Shown here in pieces: positions 26,378-35,769 of a stretch of DNA of 64,000 bases (position 1 is the stretch's first letter; the number at the start of each line of letters is the position of its first letter). The DNA lies in contig JBBAEN010000002.1 of NCBI GenBank assembly GCA_041655955.1, forward strand, positions 825,961 to 889,960, in the 5' to 3' direction. Origin of the DNA: Micavibrio_A sp041655955. Lineage in GTDB: Bacteria; Pseudomonadota; Alphaproteobacteria; Micavibrionales; Micavibrionaceae. The notes under the pieces were generated by a model. It did not search any database. It was not told the origin of the DNA and was given only the letters and a program-made list of their open reading frames with translations. Position numbers and translations under genes: made by a program.

Positions 26378-27742
26378 ATGAGTCAGTCCCGCAATTATTT
26401 CGGCACGGATGGTATCCGTGGTATGGCCAATATTCCCCCGATGACGGCGGATATGGCGCTGCGCGTGGCGCAGGCAACGGCCTATGTGCTGCGCGCGCAT
26501 CAGCAAGGCAATGTGATGAATCGCGTCGTTATCGGCAAGGATACGCGCCTTTCCGGCTATATGCTGGAACAGGCGATGGCCGCCGGTTTCGTATCCATGG
26601 GGATGGAGGTCATCTTTACCGGCCCCGTTCCGACGCCGGCGATTGCCATGCTGACGCGGTCTTTGCGCGCCGATGCCGGGGTCATGATTTCCGCGTCCCA
26701 CAACCCCTATCAGGATAACGGGATCAAGCTGTTCGGCAGCGACGGCTATAAGCTCTCCGATGCGCTGGAGATGGAGATCGAAGCCGCGATGGAAATGGAT
26801 CAAACGGAAATCCTTCCCGCCGCCGATTTGATTGGCCGCGCATGGCGGATGGAGGACGCGGGCGGGCGCTATATCGAGTTTTTGAAAGGCGCGCTTGCGA
26901 AAGGCGAAAGCCTTGCGGGATTGAAAATCGTCGTCGATTGCGCCAACGGCGCCGCCTATAAGGTCGCCCCGCAAATTTTGTGGGAGCTTGAAGCGGACGT
27001 CATTGCCATGGGCGACCGCCCCAATGGCCGCAATATCAATGATAAATGCGGCGCGACCGATGTTGCGGCGCTACAGGCAAGGGTGCTTGAAGAAAAAGCC
27101 CATATCGGGATTGCGCTCGATGGAGATGCCGACCGTCTTATCGTCGTCGATGAAAAAGGCGCGAAAATAGACGGCGACCAGATTATGGCGCTTCTCGCGC
27201 TTGATATGAAAGAGCGCGGCGCGCTCGCGAACGGCGCCGTCGTTGCAACCGTCATGTCCAATCTGGGGCTTGAGCGTTTTCTCGGCGCGAAGAATATCAA
27301 GCTTGAGCGCACATCCGTCGGCGACCGCTATGTGGTCGAGCGGATGCGCGGGGGCGCGTTCAATCTCGGCGGCGAACAATCGGGCCATGTCGTCATGGCG
27401 GATTTCGGGACGACGGGGGACGGGCTGCTGGCGGCGATACAGGTGCTTTCCATCGTCAAGCGCGGCGGCAAGAGCGCGTCGGAAACATGCAGGCTTTTCA
27501 CGCCGATGCCGCAAATATTACAAAATGTGAGATATCAGCGCGGACAGGCGCCGCTGGAGGATAGCGGCGTTCAAAAGGCCATTGGCGAGGCGCAAAAAAC
27601 CTTGGCGGAGAATGGCCGGATTCTTATCCGTAAATCGGGAACCGAGCCTTTGATCCGTGTGATGGTCGAAGGGGACAATGAACAGGTGATCGAAAAAATC
27701 GCGGGCGAGCTTTGCGCTGTCATCGAAAGGGCAAGTGCATGA
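26378..27742 (+). CDS. glmM: Phosphoglucosamine mutase
   Basis: 454 aa. FGTDGIRG at the N-terminus, the phosphoserine loop ISASHNP (Ser107), the magnesium loop DGDADR and the sugar loop GGEQSGH are all present, then RKSGTEPLIRVM at the C-terminus for phosphate binding. It converts glucosamine-6-phosphate to glucosamine-1-phosphate for UDP-GlcNAc, feeding peptidoglycan and lipopolysaccharide synthesis. Its stop overlaps the next start (ATGA at 27739). Confidence 0.97.
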   Translation: MSQSRNYFGTDGIRGMANIPPMTADMALRVAQATAYVLRAHQQGNVMNRVVIGKDTRLSGYMLEQAMAAGFVSMGMEVIFTGPVPTPAIAMLTRSLRADAGVMISASHNPYQDNGIKLFGSDGYKLSDALEMEIEAAMEMDQTEILPAADLIGRAWRMEDAGGRYIEFLKGALAKGESLAGLKIVVDCANGAAYKVAPQILWELEADVIAMGDRPNGRNINDKCGATDVAALQARVLEEKAHIGIALDGDADRLIVVDEKGAKIDGDQIMALLALDMKERGALANGAVVATVMSNLGLERFLGAKNIKLERTSVGDRYVVERMRGGAFNLGGEQSGHVVMADFGTTGDGLLAAIQVLSIVKRGGKSASETCRLFTPMPQILQNVRYQRGQAPLEDSGVQKAIGEAQKTLAENGRILIRKSGTEPLIRVMVEGDNEQVIEKIAGELCAVIERASA

Positions 27743-28305
27743 AGAAAATAACGGGCGGTAATTTTGGCGTGCGTTTTTACCGGCGCGGTGTGGCAAGAAC
27801 CGCAACCAGGGCGGCGGCGAATAATGCCGTCCCGCCAGTGGCCGCAACCATGCCGGGGGAAAAACAGGAGAGCGTAAAGCTCGCCATGTTGTGGGAGCGC
27901 GTTGTCGGCTTTGCGAAAGAACAGGCAGCGGCGCAAGATAACGGTCACAAGACGGCGGCGGCAAGCATTGATGCTGCGCCCATGGCGGTTCCTGCGGACA
28001 ATCATATGCGGCAAGCCTTGCCGGAACCGGAAAAGAAAGCGCGGGGCCTTGAAGCAAGGCTGCACCGAGCGGCGGAAGCGGGGGACTCTCCTGCCATCCG
28101 CCTGTTGGTGATGGAGGGCGCCGATCTGGATGCGCGTGATGCGCAAGGCCGTACCGCCCTGAACATCGCCACGCAACATAATCATACGCAGGCCATCAAA
28201 ACCTTGCTTGCAGCGCGGGAAATGCGGCGCATGGCCGCGCATGGTGAGCTGCCCGACACGGGTTTTTTCAGGAAATTTAAAAAATCAGGCACTGACTCCC
28301 CTTAA
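27739..28305 (+). CDS. Ankyrin-repeat protein
   Basis: 188 aa from ATG 27739, coupled to glmM. The first 100 residues are low-complexity and basic/Ala-rich. From about 105 two ankyrin repeats are visible: LHRAAEAGDSPAIRLLVMEG with ADLDARDAQGRTALNIATQ, then NHTQAIKTLLAA. No signal peptide is visible. Ankyrin repeats bind partner proteins; the partner is unknown and the pairing with glmM may be accidental or regulatory. Confidence 0.8.
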   Translation: MKKITGGNFGVRFYRRGVARTATRAAANNAVPPVAATMPGEKQESVKLAMLWERVVGFAKEQAAAQDNGHKTAAASIDAAPMAVPADNHMRQALPEPEKKARGLEARLHRAAEAGDSPAIRLLVMEGADLDARDAQGRTALNIATQHNHTQAIKTLLAAREMRRMAAHGELPDTGFFRKFKKSGTDSP

Positions 28306-28403
28306 AACATCATTATATTTCAGCCTGTTGCGCGTTTATTGACGTAATGGCGGGGCTTCGCTACTGTGCCGCTACTGATAACCGAACCGCAATATGGTGT
28401 TGA

Positions 28404-29129
28404 ATGCGTATCTCTTCCAAAACCCCCTCCAAGGGGACTGCCCAAAAAGCTTTTACCGTGAACAGCATTGCCTCGCTGACCCGCGAACTGCCGCCTGCCA
28501 TTTTGAAAAGAGTGCGGGAGATAGAGCGGATTGCGCAAGAAGCCCTGCCGCTGACGCCTGTTGAGGGCTGCAAGAAAGGGAAGACGTATTTCCTTGAGGA
28601 TAAAGGCGTCGTTCGCTGCGTTGGAAAAGACGTCATGGCCATTGCGGGTATGGGGGAAATCAAGACGACATCCTTTGAAAGCGTTTCCATACGCAATACG
28701 GCGCGCTATTCATTGACGGAAGACAAGCTCCGCCAGGCCCGTGTGCGGGAGCTGATGACCGAAGAGCAGATAAACTCTATTATCGACGTTCTGGAGCGCG
28801 GGGAAACCATCGTAAGGCCCGCAGGCAATCCAAGCGCCCGCAAGCTCTTCATGGAAACCTTGGCAAACAGCAGCAATCCCTATGTCCTCGCCCAAATCGC
28901 GACGCGTGTTTTCGGCGAAGAGAAGGACGTGACGAATATGGGCTATACCTATATCGATCAGGGCAATAAGGCGCTTGATATACTCGCGGCGGAATATGCC
29001 GTCGTTATGAAAGCGGATCACAAGGAAGCCAGACTGATTATGGCCACCGCCGCCGGCAAGCCGGGAATTGACGAATTATCGGGGTTCGGCACCGGTTTTT
29101 CCCCCTATGACGCCCTTACCGTAAAATAA
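28404..29129 (+). CDS. Unknown protein
   Basis: 241 aa, soluble, no signal peptide, no family recognised. The N-terminus is Ser/Thr/Lys-rich. The middle (ERIAQEALPLTPVEG; YFLEDKGVVRCVGKD) looks like small beta elements and the C-terminal half is helical. Coding character is normal. It lies alone between the ankyrin gene and purA, each about 100 bp away. Confidence 0.7.
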   Translation: MRISSKTPSKGTAQKAFTVNSIASLTRELPPAILKRVREIERIAQEALPLTPVEGCKKGKTYFLEDKGVVRCVGKDVMAIAGMGEIKTTSFESVSIRNTARYSLTEDKLRQARVRELMTEEQINSIIDVLERGETIVRPAGNPSARKLFMETLANSSNPYVLAQIATRVFGEEKDVTNMGYTYIDQGNKALDILAAEYAVVMKADHKEARLIMATAAGKPGIDELSGFGTGFSPYDALTVK

Positions 29130-29218
29130 ACAAAGCCGTCCGCCCTATAAGCCTTGCGGGCCGCGTGTTCTTCTTCTAAGACATGAAAGGAAAAAGAACA
29201 GGCTTTTGGAGGTTTCTT

Positions 29219-30511
29219 ATGGCAAATGTAACGGTTGTCGGTTCCCAATGGGGCGATGAGGGCAAGGGTAAGATCGTCGACTGGCTTTCCAGCCGCGCCG
29301 ATGTGGTCGTGCGGTTTCAGGGCGGCCATAATGCGGGCCATACGCTCGTCATTGACGGCGTGACCTATAAACTCTCCCTTCTTCCGTCCGGTATCGTCCG
29401 CAAAGGCAAGCTTTCCATTCTTGGCAACGGCGTCGTCATCGATCCGTGGGCGTTCCTCGCCGAAATTGAACGTGTCGGCGCGCAAGGTGTTGAAATTTCC
29501 CCTGAAAACCTGATGATCGCGGAAAATGCGGCCCTTATCCTGCCGCTCCACGGCGATATTGACAGGGCGATCGAGGCCGCGCGCGGCGACAAGAAAATCG
29601 GCACGACGGGGCGCGGCATCGGCCCGTGCTATCAGGACAAGGTTGCGCGGCGCGGCTTGCGCGTGTGCGATCTGGCCCATGCGGACAGCGTCAAGGAAAA
29701 GCTTGAAACGCTTGTCGCCTATAACAATGCGCTGATGCGCGGTTTTGGGTGGGATGAAGTCAGCAGCGCGGAAACCTATGACAAGCTGATGCGGATTGCC
29801 GATCAAATCCTGCCCTATGCCGGCGTCGTCTGGAAAAGGCTCGAAGAAGCGCGCTTCAAAGGCGAAAAAGTTCTTTTTGAAGGGGCGCAGGGGCATATGC
29901 TCGATGTCGATCACGGAACCTATCCTTATGTCACCTCGTCCAATATCGTCGCGGCGCAGGCGGCGACAGGTTCCGGCATCGGGCCGCGCCATATCGGCTA
30001 TGTCCTTGGTATTACAAAGGCTTATACGACCCGCGTCGGAGCAGGGCCGTTCCCGACGGAACTGCATGATGAAACAGGCGATCTTATCGGCCAGCGCGGC
30101 CATGAATTCGGAACGGTGACGGGCCGGAAGCGCCGTTGCGGCTGGTTCGACGCCGTCGCCGTCCGGCAGGCGGTGAAAACGGGCGGGATTGACGGCATTG
30201 CCCTGACGAAGCTCGATGTGCTTGACGGGTTTGACGAACTTAAAATCTGTGTGGGGTATGAACTTGACGGCGCGCGCCTGGATTATCTTCCGGCATCACA
30301 GATCGAACAGGCCGCCGTGAAGCCTGTTTACCGGACTGTTCCGGGATGGAAGGACAGCACGCAAGGGGCGCGGAGCTGGGCGGAGTTGAACGCGGCGGCT
30401 ATAAAATACATAAAACTGGTCGAAGAGCTGATCGAAGCGCCCGTAACCTTGCTCTCCACCAGCCCCGATCGCGACGACACAATCCTGATGCAAGACCCGT
30501 TTTTCAGCTAA
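29219..30511 (+). CDS. purA: Adenylosuccinate synthetase
   Basis: 430 aa from ATG 29219, with TGGAGG 6 bp upstream; the frame is open to 29183 but lacks a site there. Signatures: GSQWGDEGKGKIVDWL at the N-terminus, FQGGHNAGHT, then GTTGRGIGPCYQDK and GAQGHMLDVDHGTYPYVTSS. PurA joins IMP and aspartate with GTP to form adenylosuccinate in AMP synthesis. Confidence 0.98.
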   Translation: MANVTVVGSQWGDEGKGKIVDWLSSRADVVVRFQGGHNAGHTLVIDGVTYKLSLLPSGIVRKGKLSILGNGVVIDPWAFLAEIERVGAQGVEISPENLMIAENAALILPLHGDIDRAIEAARGDKKIGTTGRGIGPCYQDKVARRGLRVCDLAHADSVKEKLETLVAYNNALMRGFGWDEVSSAETYDKLMRIADQILPYAGVVWKRLEEARFKGEKVLFEGAQGHMLDVDHGTYPYVTSSNIVAAQAATGSGIGPRHIGYVLGITKAYTTRVGAGPFPTELHDETGDLIGQRGHEFGTVTGRKRRCGWFDAVAVRQAVKTGGIDGIALTKLDVLDGFDELKICVGYELDGARLDYLPASQIEQAAVKPVYRTVPGWKDSTQGARSWAELNAAAIKYIKLVEELIEAPVTLLSTSPDRDDTILMQDPFFS

Positions 30512-30549
30512 GTTTCAGCCTTGACTGGATTTTTACCGTAATCTGTTTA

Positions 30550-30594
30550 GAATAGGTTAAGCCTCTTCAGGCATTCTGTATGCTTTAACTATTC
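30550..30594. promoter_or_regulatory. Inverted repeat before the pseudokinase gene
   Basis: GAATAGGTTAAGC (30550-30562) and GCTTTAACTATTC (30582-30594) pair at 11 of 13 positions across a 19-base loop. It ends 19 bp before the pseudokinase start. With no T-run it is unlikely to be a purA terminator; it may be an operator or a leader structure. Confidence 0.35.
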
Positions 30595-30612
30595 TATCGG
30601 ATTGCAACGCCA

Positions 30613-32685
30613 ATGACAGATGAAACGGTTCAGGACGAACCGGCAGAAACGCAAAAAGCCCCGGAAGAATTTCCGGCGCAGGCAGCAGGGCTGTCTTTGG
30701 CGGAGGTGCCGTTCGGCCCGCATGCGGTCATTATGACGGGCGCAAGGTTGCCGCAATATGATCGCGGGCCGGTCAAGGCTTATGCGGCGCGCGGCGACGA
30801 TCGCCTGCCGCAAAATATGATCGCCTATATTTGCGAGGATCATCTCAGCCCCCGCTCGATGAAAGCCTCCAGTTACGCGCAAATCATGAATCCGGGCCTT
30901 ATCCATCTGGAACAGGCGGGGGTCGTTGACTGGCCGCCTGCGGGGAAACAGAAATATTGCTTCCTCTATGAAAACCGCCTCGGCAACAGGCTGATGCAGG
31001 ACGACACGCGCGGCGGCCTCGGCATGCGCCCTGAAAGAGTCGTCAGCGCGGTTGTCCGTCCGCTGGTTTCGGCCCTCCTTGAATTGCGCGACAGGCATAT
31101 TTTTCACGGGGGCATCCGGCTTTCAAATATTTATGACGGCGGGGCCGGTGACTTTGAACGGGTTATTCTTGGGGAATGCTTTTCGCTCCCGCCGGGTTAT
31201 ACCCAGCCCGTCCTGTATGAAACAATCGATCGGGCCATGTGCAGCCCCATAGGCCGGGGAGAGGGGACGGAACAGGACGATCTCTATGCGCTCGGTGTTT
31301 GCCTCGCGCTCCTTTTACGGCATGGCGACCCGTCTGAAAGGCTCAGTGACGGCGAGATCATTGAAAGGAAGATGGAGGATGGCAGCTATATCCTGCTTTT
31401 GGGAAAGGACAGGCTTTCCGGCGCTATCCTTGAACTTATGCGCGGGCTGCTTCAGGATGATGCGCGGCAAAGATGGACGCTCGACGAGGTCGTCCAATGG
31501 CTTGACGGGCGCAGGCTCAGCCCGAAACAGCCGGCGAAAAAGAGTAAGGCATCACGCCCCCTTATATTCAGGGGGGAGAAATATATCCGCCCTGAACTCC
31601 TCGCGCAGGATTTGAATCAAGATATAGCGGAGGCGCGCCTTCTCATTGAAAATGGTGAGGTCGAACAATGGATTTCAAGGGCGCTGAGCGATAAAATGCT
31701 GATGGCGCGTTACGAGAACGCGATCAAGATCGCTAATGAGGGCGATAAAGGCTCGCATTATGCCGAACAGCTCGTCACCCGCGTCGGAATGGCCCTCGAT
31801 CCCGCTGCGCCCTTGCGCTACCGCAATATCACCGTTATGCCCGACGGTGTCGGTGCCGCCTTGACGGAGGCTTATATTCTCAGGCGCGACTTGCAAACAT
31901 ATACCGATTTCTTCATGGCCTATTTCATTACGCAATGGCTTGACCTGCAAAATGACATGATCCCCGACGTTTCCGGCCTTATCAGCCGCTATGACGGGGC
32001 GAGGGCCTATTTGCGCAACCGCAGCCTTGGCTTCGGGCTGGAAAGATGCCTTTATGCGCTTAATCCGGAAATTCATTGCCTGTCTGAAAAGCTCAAGAAG
32101 TTCTATATCCGCAACCCCGAAGATATGCTGAGGGCTTTCGAGGCGTTATCGTCCATGCCCGATCGCCCCGCCATGTTTTTCGACCGCCACAGCATTGCGT
32201 TCCTGTCCGTCAAAGACAGGAAGAATATCGATCCGTTTCTGCACGATCTCAATCTTCCCGATCTGCACCGGCGTGTGATGGCGGAGGTGAAAATCCTGGC
32301 CTCCATTCAAAAGCGCTCCGGGCTGGAGCGTTTCCCGGGCATCGCGAGCTGGATCGTCGATAATCTTGAGCCTGTCTATGAACGGTTCCATGACCGCGAG
32401 CTGAGGCGCGAATTGAAAAAGAAGGCAGAGCGCCTTCAGGAAACGGGCGACCTTGCGAAAATCCTGTCCTTGTTTGACGACGTCAATTTATATCAAGATG
32501 ATAATACGAAATTCAGGAAGGCAATGCGCAGATATTACGATCTCGAAAAGGAAACTTCCGAGCTGGAGCAATCCTTGAGGGATGAAAAAACGCATGGGCG
32601 CGCAACGGCGCGGCAGGTCGCGGCTATCGTTTCGGCGATGCTTGCAGGCGTCATCATACTGGTAACCGTATTTACGGCGGGGTAG
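30613..32685 (+). CDS. Pseudokinase-like protein with C-terminal membrane anchor
   Basis: 690 aa. Residues about 40-300 read like a Ser/Thr protein kinase fold that lost its active site. The catalytic loop is HIFHGGIRLSNIY where kinases have H-R-D-x-K-x-x-N, so the catalytic Asp is Gly and the Lys is Arg. The DFG position is degenerate (LGECFSL), and no Gly-rich ATP loop is clear. An APE/F-helix-like part is suggested by EQDDLYALGVCLALLL. Residues 310-600 are helical and unknown; 600-655 are a charged coiled coil. A single membrane segment lies at about 670-688 at the C-terminus. It probably acts as a cytoplasmic scaffold. It is paired with the next gene. Confidence 0.7.
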   Translation: MTDETVQDEPAETQKAPEEFPAQAAGLSLAEVPFGPHAVIMTGARLPQYDRGPVKAYAARGDDRLPQNMIAYICEDHLSPRSMKASSYAQIMNPGLIHLEQAGVVDWPPAGKQKYCFLYENRLGNRLMQDDTRGGLGMRPERVVSAVVRPLVSALLELRDRHIFHGGIRLSNIYDGGAGDFERVILGECFSLPPGYTQPVLYETIDRAMCSPIGRGEGTEQDDLYALGVCLALLLRHGDPSERLSDGEIIERKMEDGSYILLLGKDRLSGAILELMRGLLQDDARQRWTLDEVVQWLDGRRLSPKQPAKKSKASRPLIFRGEKYIRPELLAQDLNQDIAEARLLIENGEVEQWISRALSDKMLMARYENAIKIANEGDKGSHYAEQLVTRVGMALDPAAPLRYRNITVMPDGVGAALTEAYILRRDLQTYTDFFMAYFITQWLDLQNDMIPDVSGLISRYDGARAYLRNRSLGFGLERCLYALNPEIHCLSEKLKKFYIRNPEDMLRAFEALSSMPDRPAMFFDRHSIAFLSVKDRKNIDPFLHDLNLPDLHRRVMAEVKILASIQKRSGLERFPGIASWIVDNLEPVYERFHDRELRRELKKKAERLQETGDLAKILSLFDDVNLYQDDNTKFRKAMRRYYDLEKETSELEQSLRDEKTHGRATARQVAAIVSAMLAGVIILVTVFTAG

Positions 32686-32691
32686 GAGCTT

Positions 32692-33210
32692 ATGGCACCC
32701 AAGAGAAAAAAAAGAAGCTGGGGCTGGCGCGGGCAGATTCTCCTGATCGCTACGATTATGGCCGGTTTTGTTTTTTCGGCGACGGCGATAATCTTTGCTA
32801 TCGGCATGATACCGACGATCGTTGCCGCAATCGTTGACAGGACGGAAGGGCGCCTGCGCGCCATGACGATTGGCGCCATGAATTTTGCCGGCTGTATGCC
32901 CTTTGCCATCGAGGTTTTCACCAAAGGGAATTCGATTGATATAGCGATCAATTATATAGTCCAGCCGCGAACGATCGTCGTCATGTATTTCGCGGCGGCG
33001 ATGGGCTATCTGATCGACTGGGCGATGACGGGGATTGTTTCGTCCATCATGATCCAGCGGGGCCGGAAGCGGCTTAAGGATATTGAGAAATCAAAGGTGG
33101 AAATGACCGAACGCTGGGGGCCGGAGGTCACGGGAACCATTCCGCTTGATGAATACGGCTTTGCAAGGGAGGTTTTCCCCGCAAAAGGGGAAGAGGCGGG
33201 GCAGGTTTAA
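32692..33210 (+). CDS. Small inner-membrane protein paired with the pseudokinase
   Basis: 172 aa, starting 7 bp after the pseudokinase stop. A basic N-terminus (PKRKKRSWGWR) is followed by membrane segments at about 15-45, then probably 60-78 and 98-120, and a charged cytoplasmic tail (RGRKRLKDIEKSKVEM). No family recognised. The tight pairing and the terminator immediately after it make a two-gene operon just ahead of the Tad locus. It may hold the pseudokinase at the membrane. Confidence 0.7.
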   Translation: MAPKRKKRSWGWRGQILLIATIMAGFVFSATAIIFAIGMIPTIVAAIVDRTEGRLRAMTIGAMNFAGCMPFAIEVFTKGNSIDIAINYIVQPRTIVVMYFAAAMGYLIDWAMTGIVSSIMIQRGRKRLKDIEKSKVEMTERWGPEVTGTIPLDEYGFAREVFPAKGEEAGQV

Positions 33211-33249
33211 GCGTTCCTTAAAGATGAGGGGGCTATACTAAAGGCTTGT

Positions 33250-33287
33250 AAAAAGCATGTGTGGCCCGTGGCCGCCGTGCTTTTTGT
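33250..33287 (+). terminator. Rho-independent terminator before the Tad locus
   Basis: AAAAAGCA and TGCTTTTT form an 8 bp outer stem; GGCC-cgt-GGCC forms the inner stem. It is followed by TTTTTG. It lies 40 bp after the membrane-protein stop and separates the pseudokinase pair from the Tad genes. Confidence 0.8.
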
Positions 33288-33334
33288 CTATCGGGGTTGT
33301 TTTTAAAACTTGAATCTAAAAAGCATAAAATTTT

Positions 33335-33856
33335 ATGGTTTCTTTCATTCGTGCATGGCTGAGAAAAAATGAAGGGGCAACGGCGGTTGAGTTCGCCCTT
33401 GTTGCCGTTCCTTTCGTTTTCCTGATTATCGGCACGATAGAAATAGCCCTTGTTTTCACCGTACAGTCTGTGTTGCAGGAATCGACCTTTACCGCTTCCC
33501 GCATGATAAGGACGGGGCAGATCCAGCAGGGCGCGGCGGGCGATCCGGAAACGGCCTTCAGGGAATCCGTTTGCGATTTCGCGGCCATCCTGATTCCTTG
33601 CGGCGAGATAGAATTCCAGGTCGAAGCCTTACCCTCTTTCAGTGAGGCGCAGGACAGGCCGCCCGAATTTGACGGGGACGGGAATCTCCTCAATACAGGG
33701 TTCGATCCGGGCGGCGCAAGCGACGTCGTTCTTGTCCGCGTCGCTTATAATTATCCGATCCGCACTCCCCTCATGCGGCCTGTTTTATCGAATCTGGGAG
33801 GGGGCAAGCGCGCCATGCTGGCGACAACGATTTTCAGGACGGAGCCATATGAATAA
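33335..33856 (+). CDS. TadE-like pseudopilin
   Basis: 173 aa. The N-terminus has a prepilin-like site: basic leader, then Gly14 followed by ATAVEFALVAVPFVF, with Glu at the +5 position, and a hydrophobic helix. This is the TadE pattern. The C-terminal globular domain contains two Cys (SVCDFAAILIPCGE). TadE proteins are minor pseudopilins of Flp/Tad pili, processed by the TadV/CpaA peptidase encoded downstream. Its stop overlaps the next start by 8 bp. Confidence 0.88.
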   Translation: MVSFIRAWLRKNEGATAVEFALVAVPFVFLIIGTIEIALVFTVQSVLQESTFTASRMIRTGQIQQGAAGDPETAFRESVCDFAAILIPCGEIEFQVEALPSFSEAQDRPPEFDGDGNLLNTGFDPGGASDVVLVRVAYNYPIRTPLMRPVLSNLGGGKRAMLATTIFRTEPYE

Positions 33857-34391
33857 GAGAGTGACAGGATTGCTTCGCCGCTGGGCGCGTGAAGAGGAGG
33901 CGACGGCTTTTACCGAAAGCGTCATCCTGCTTCCGGTCATGCTGACATTGCTGATGGGATGCTATGATTTGGGGCATGGGCTGATGCTGAACCAAAAGAC
34001 CGTGGCGGCTTCGCAGATTATCGGCGACCTAATCGCGCGGGAGCGGAGCATCACGGCAGCCGACCTTAACGATATCGTTCTTGCGGGCCAGCTTGCGCTG
34101 GAGCCGAATGATACGGAGCCTTTCGGGTATGATATCGCCAGTATCGGCTTCGATGAAAATGGCCGTGCGGAAGTTTTATGGCGCGTGACCTATAATATGG
34201 CTGAAAACGCCGACGCGATAACGACCAGTGAATCGCTGGGCGGTTCGGGTGACGGGCTTATCGTCGTAACGGCCAGCTATGAATATAAGCCGTATTTCCT
34301 GAAACTTTTTTCGGGTGAAATCAACATGAAGGAAGTCGCCTATCTTCACGGGCGGCGCAGCGCGACGATCGCGTGCAGCGATTGCTCTTAA
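33849..34391 (+). CDS. Second TadE-like pseudopilin
   Basis: 180 aa from ATG 33849, overlapping the previous stop; the frame reaches back to 33642 as an antiphase shadow. The N-terminus (REEEATAFTESVILLPVMLTLLMG) has the Tad pseudopilin form, with Glu in the hydrophobic helix, but no Gly immediately before the ATA, so cleavage is uncertain. The C-terminal part is beta-rich and ends in CSDC. It is probably the second minor pseudopilin. Confidence 0.82.
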   Translation: MNKRVTGLLRRWAREEEATAFTESVILLPVMLTLLMGCYDLGHGLMLNQKTVAASQIIGDLIARERSITAADLNDIVLAGQLALEPNDTEPFGYDIASIGFDENGRAEVLWRVTYNMAENADAITTSESLGGSGDGLIVVTASYEYKPYFLKLFSGEINMKEVAYLHGRRSATIACSDCS

Positions 34392-34413
34392 AAAAAGGCG
34401 CAGGAGGATTGAT

Positions 34414-35769
34414 ATGAAACGGTTTTATGCCTATATGCGCCTTACTGGCGGCGTTGCCGCCGTGTGGTTCGGCATGATGGTTCCCGTTATTGTCGCTTCT
34501 GTCGGCGTGTCCGTCGATTTGGGGCAGAGCTATCTGGTGCGCGAGAGGCTTTCGCAGGCGCTGGATGCCGCCGCCTTGGCCGCCGCCGCCTCCGCATCGG
34601 AGGATGAAGGCGCCATCGCCGACAAGATACGCAACTTCATCGAGGCGAACTATCCGCCGGGGCGTGTGGGCTATACAACGGATATAGAAGTCGTCAATAC
34701 GCACGATACGCTTTTCGCCATGGCTTCGGCGCGGCTTGATACAAGTTTTATGAGGGTTTTCGGAATTGATACGGTGGATATCAGCGTCGAAACGGAAGTA
34801 ACGAAAGAGGTCAAGGCGATCGAGGTTGTCCTCGTCATGGACGTCACCGGTTCCATGACGACCCGCAGCGGCGGGAAGACGCGCCTGCAAAGCCTGAAGG
34901 ACGCCGCGGAACTTTTCGTTGAAACCATGTTCATGCGCGTAAACGATACCGATATGATTAAAATCGGCCTCGTCCCGTTCAGCGCCGCCGTCAATGTCGG
35001 CTCTTACGGGCTGGGCTATACGCCGGACGGCTCCTATTACGGCTCCCCCTTCATCCGCAATCCGCATAATATCGCCTATTATAATTATACGGGCGGCAAT
35101 CCGTCTTCTGCAATCAAGCGCAGATGGTGGGGCTGTACGATCGAAGGGGCGACGCCGCGCGACCGGCAGGACCATGCCGGCCCCTGGGATTTATACCGTT
35201 ACTGCCGGCGGACGAGCGACGATTCCGTCCGCTGTGACACCGGCAACGCCAATAACGACGCGAATATAGGCTGTCCGGCCTCTGTCGTTACGCCGATGAC
35301 CAATGACAAGAACGCGCTGCTGGACGGGATTGACGGGCTGAACGCCGCGGGAAACACCTATATCAATATCGGGCTTGTCTGGGGATACAGGATGATATCG
35401 CCTGACTTCCCGTTTCAAGAAGCGGAGGAGTGGGATAACGAAGATTGGAAAAAGGCGATTGTCCTGATGACGGACGGGGTGAACCAGCCCCATCCTTATT
35501 ATTCCGCGCATGGCCTGTCTTCCGGTTCGGGTATCAGCACGAACACCCTTAACACGCGGATGCTCCAGATTTGCAGCGAGCTAAAGGAAAAGAACGTCCT
35601 TGTCTATACCATCACCTTTGACAGCGGCGTGAACGCGGCGACGAAAACCCTCTTCCGGCAATGCGCGACGCAGCCGGGCATGTGGTATGACGCGCCGAGC
35701 GATGAAAAGCTTCAGGAAGTCTATTTGACCATTGCCAAGGAATTGGCGAATCTTCACCTGTCGAAATAA
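34414..35769 (+). CDS. tadG: TadG-like protein with von Willebrand factor A domain
   Basis: 451 aa. An N-terminal hydrophobic segment (about 14-34: FGMMVPVIVASVGVSVDLG) and the following RERLSQALDAAALAAA are the TadG/TadE N-terminal pattern. A vWA domain from about 130 has the metal site DVTGSMTTRSG and, later, VLMTDGVNQP. A Tyr/Ser/Cys-rich insertion lies at about 190-300. TadG is a surface or tip component of the Tad pilus in some bacteria, and vWA domains bind ligands through a metal ion. It ends the first pilin operon. Confidence 0.88.
   Translation: MKRFYAYMRLTGGVAAVWFGMMVPVIVASVGVSVDLGQSYLVRERLSQALDAAALAAAASASEDEGAIADKIRNFIEANYPPGRVGYTTDIEVVNTHDTLFAMASARLDTSFMRVFGIDTVDISVETEVTKEVKAIEVVLVMDVTGSMTTRSGGKTRLQSLKDAAELFVETMFMRVNDTDMIKIGLVPFSAAVNVGSYGLGYTPDGSYYGSPFIRNPHNIAYYNYTGGNPSSAIKRRWWGCTIEGATPRDRQDHAGPWDLYRYCRRTSDDSVRCDTGNANNDANIGCPASVVTPMTNDKNALLDGIDGLNAAGNTYINIGLVWGYRMISPDFPFQEAEEWDNEDWKKAIVLMTDGVNQPHPYYSAHGLSSGSGISTNTLNTRMLQICSELKEKNVLVYTITFDSGVNAATKTLFRQCATQPGMWYDAPSDEKLQEVYLTIAKELANLHLSK

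Noticed and set aside
29105..30103. 332-codon minus-strand frame
   Set aside because: Antisense shadow of purA, no recognisable domain.
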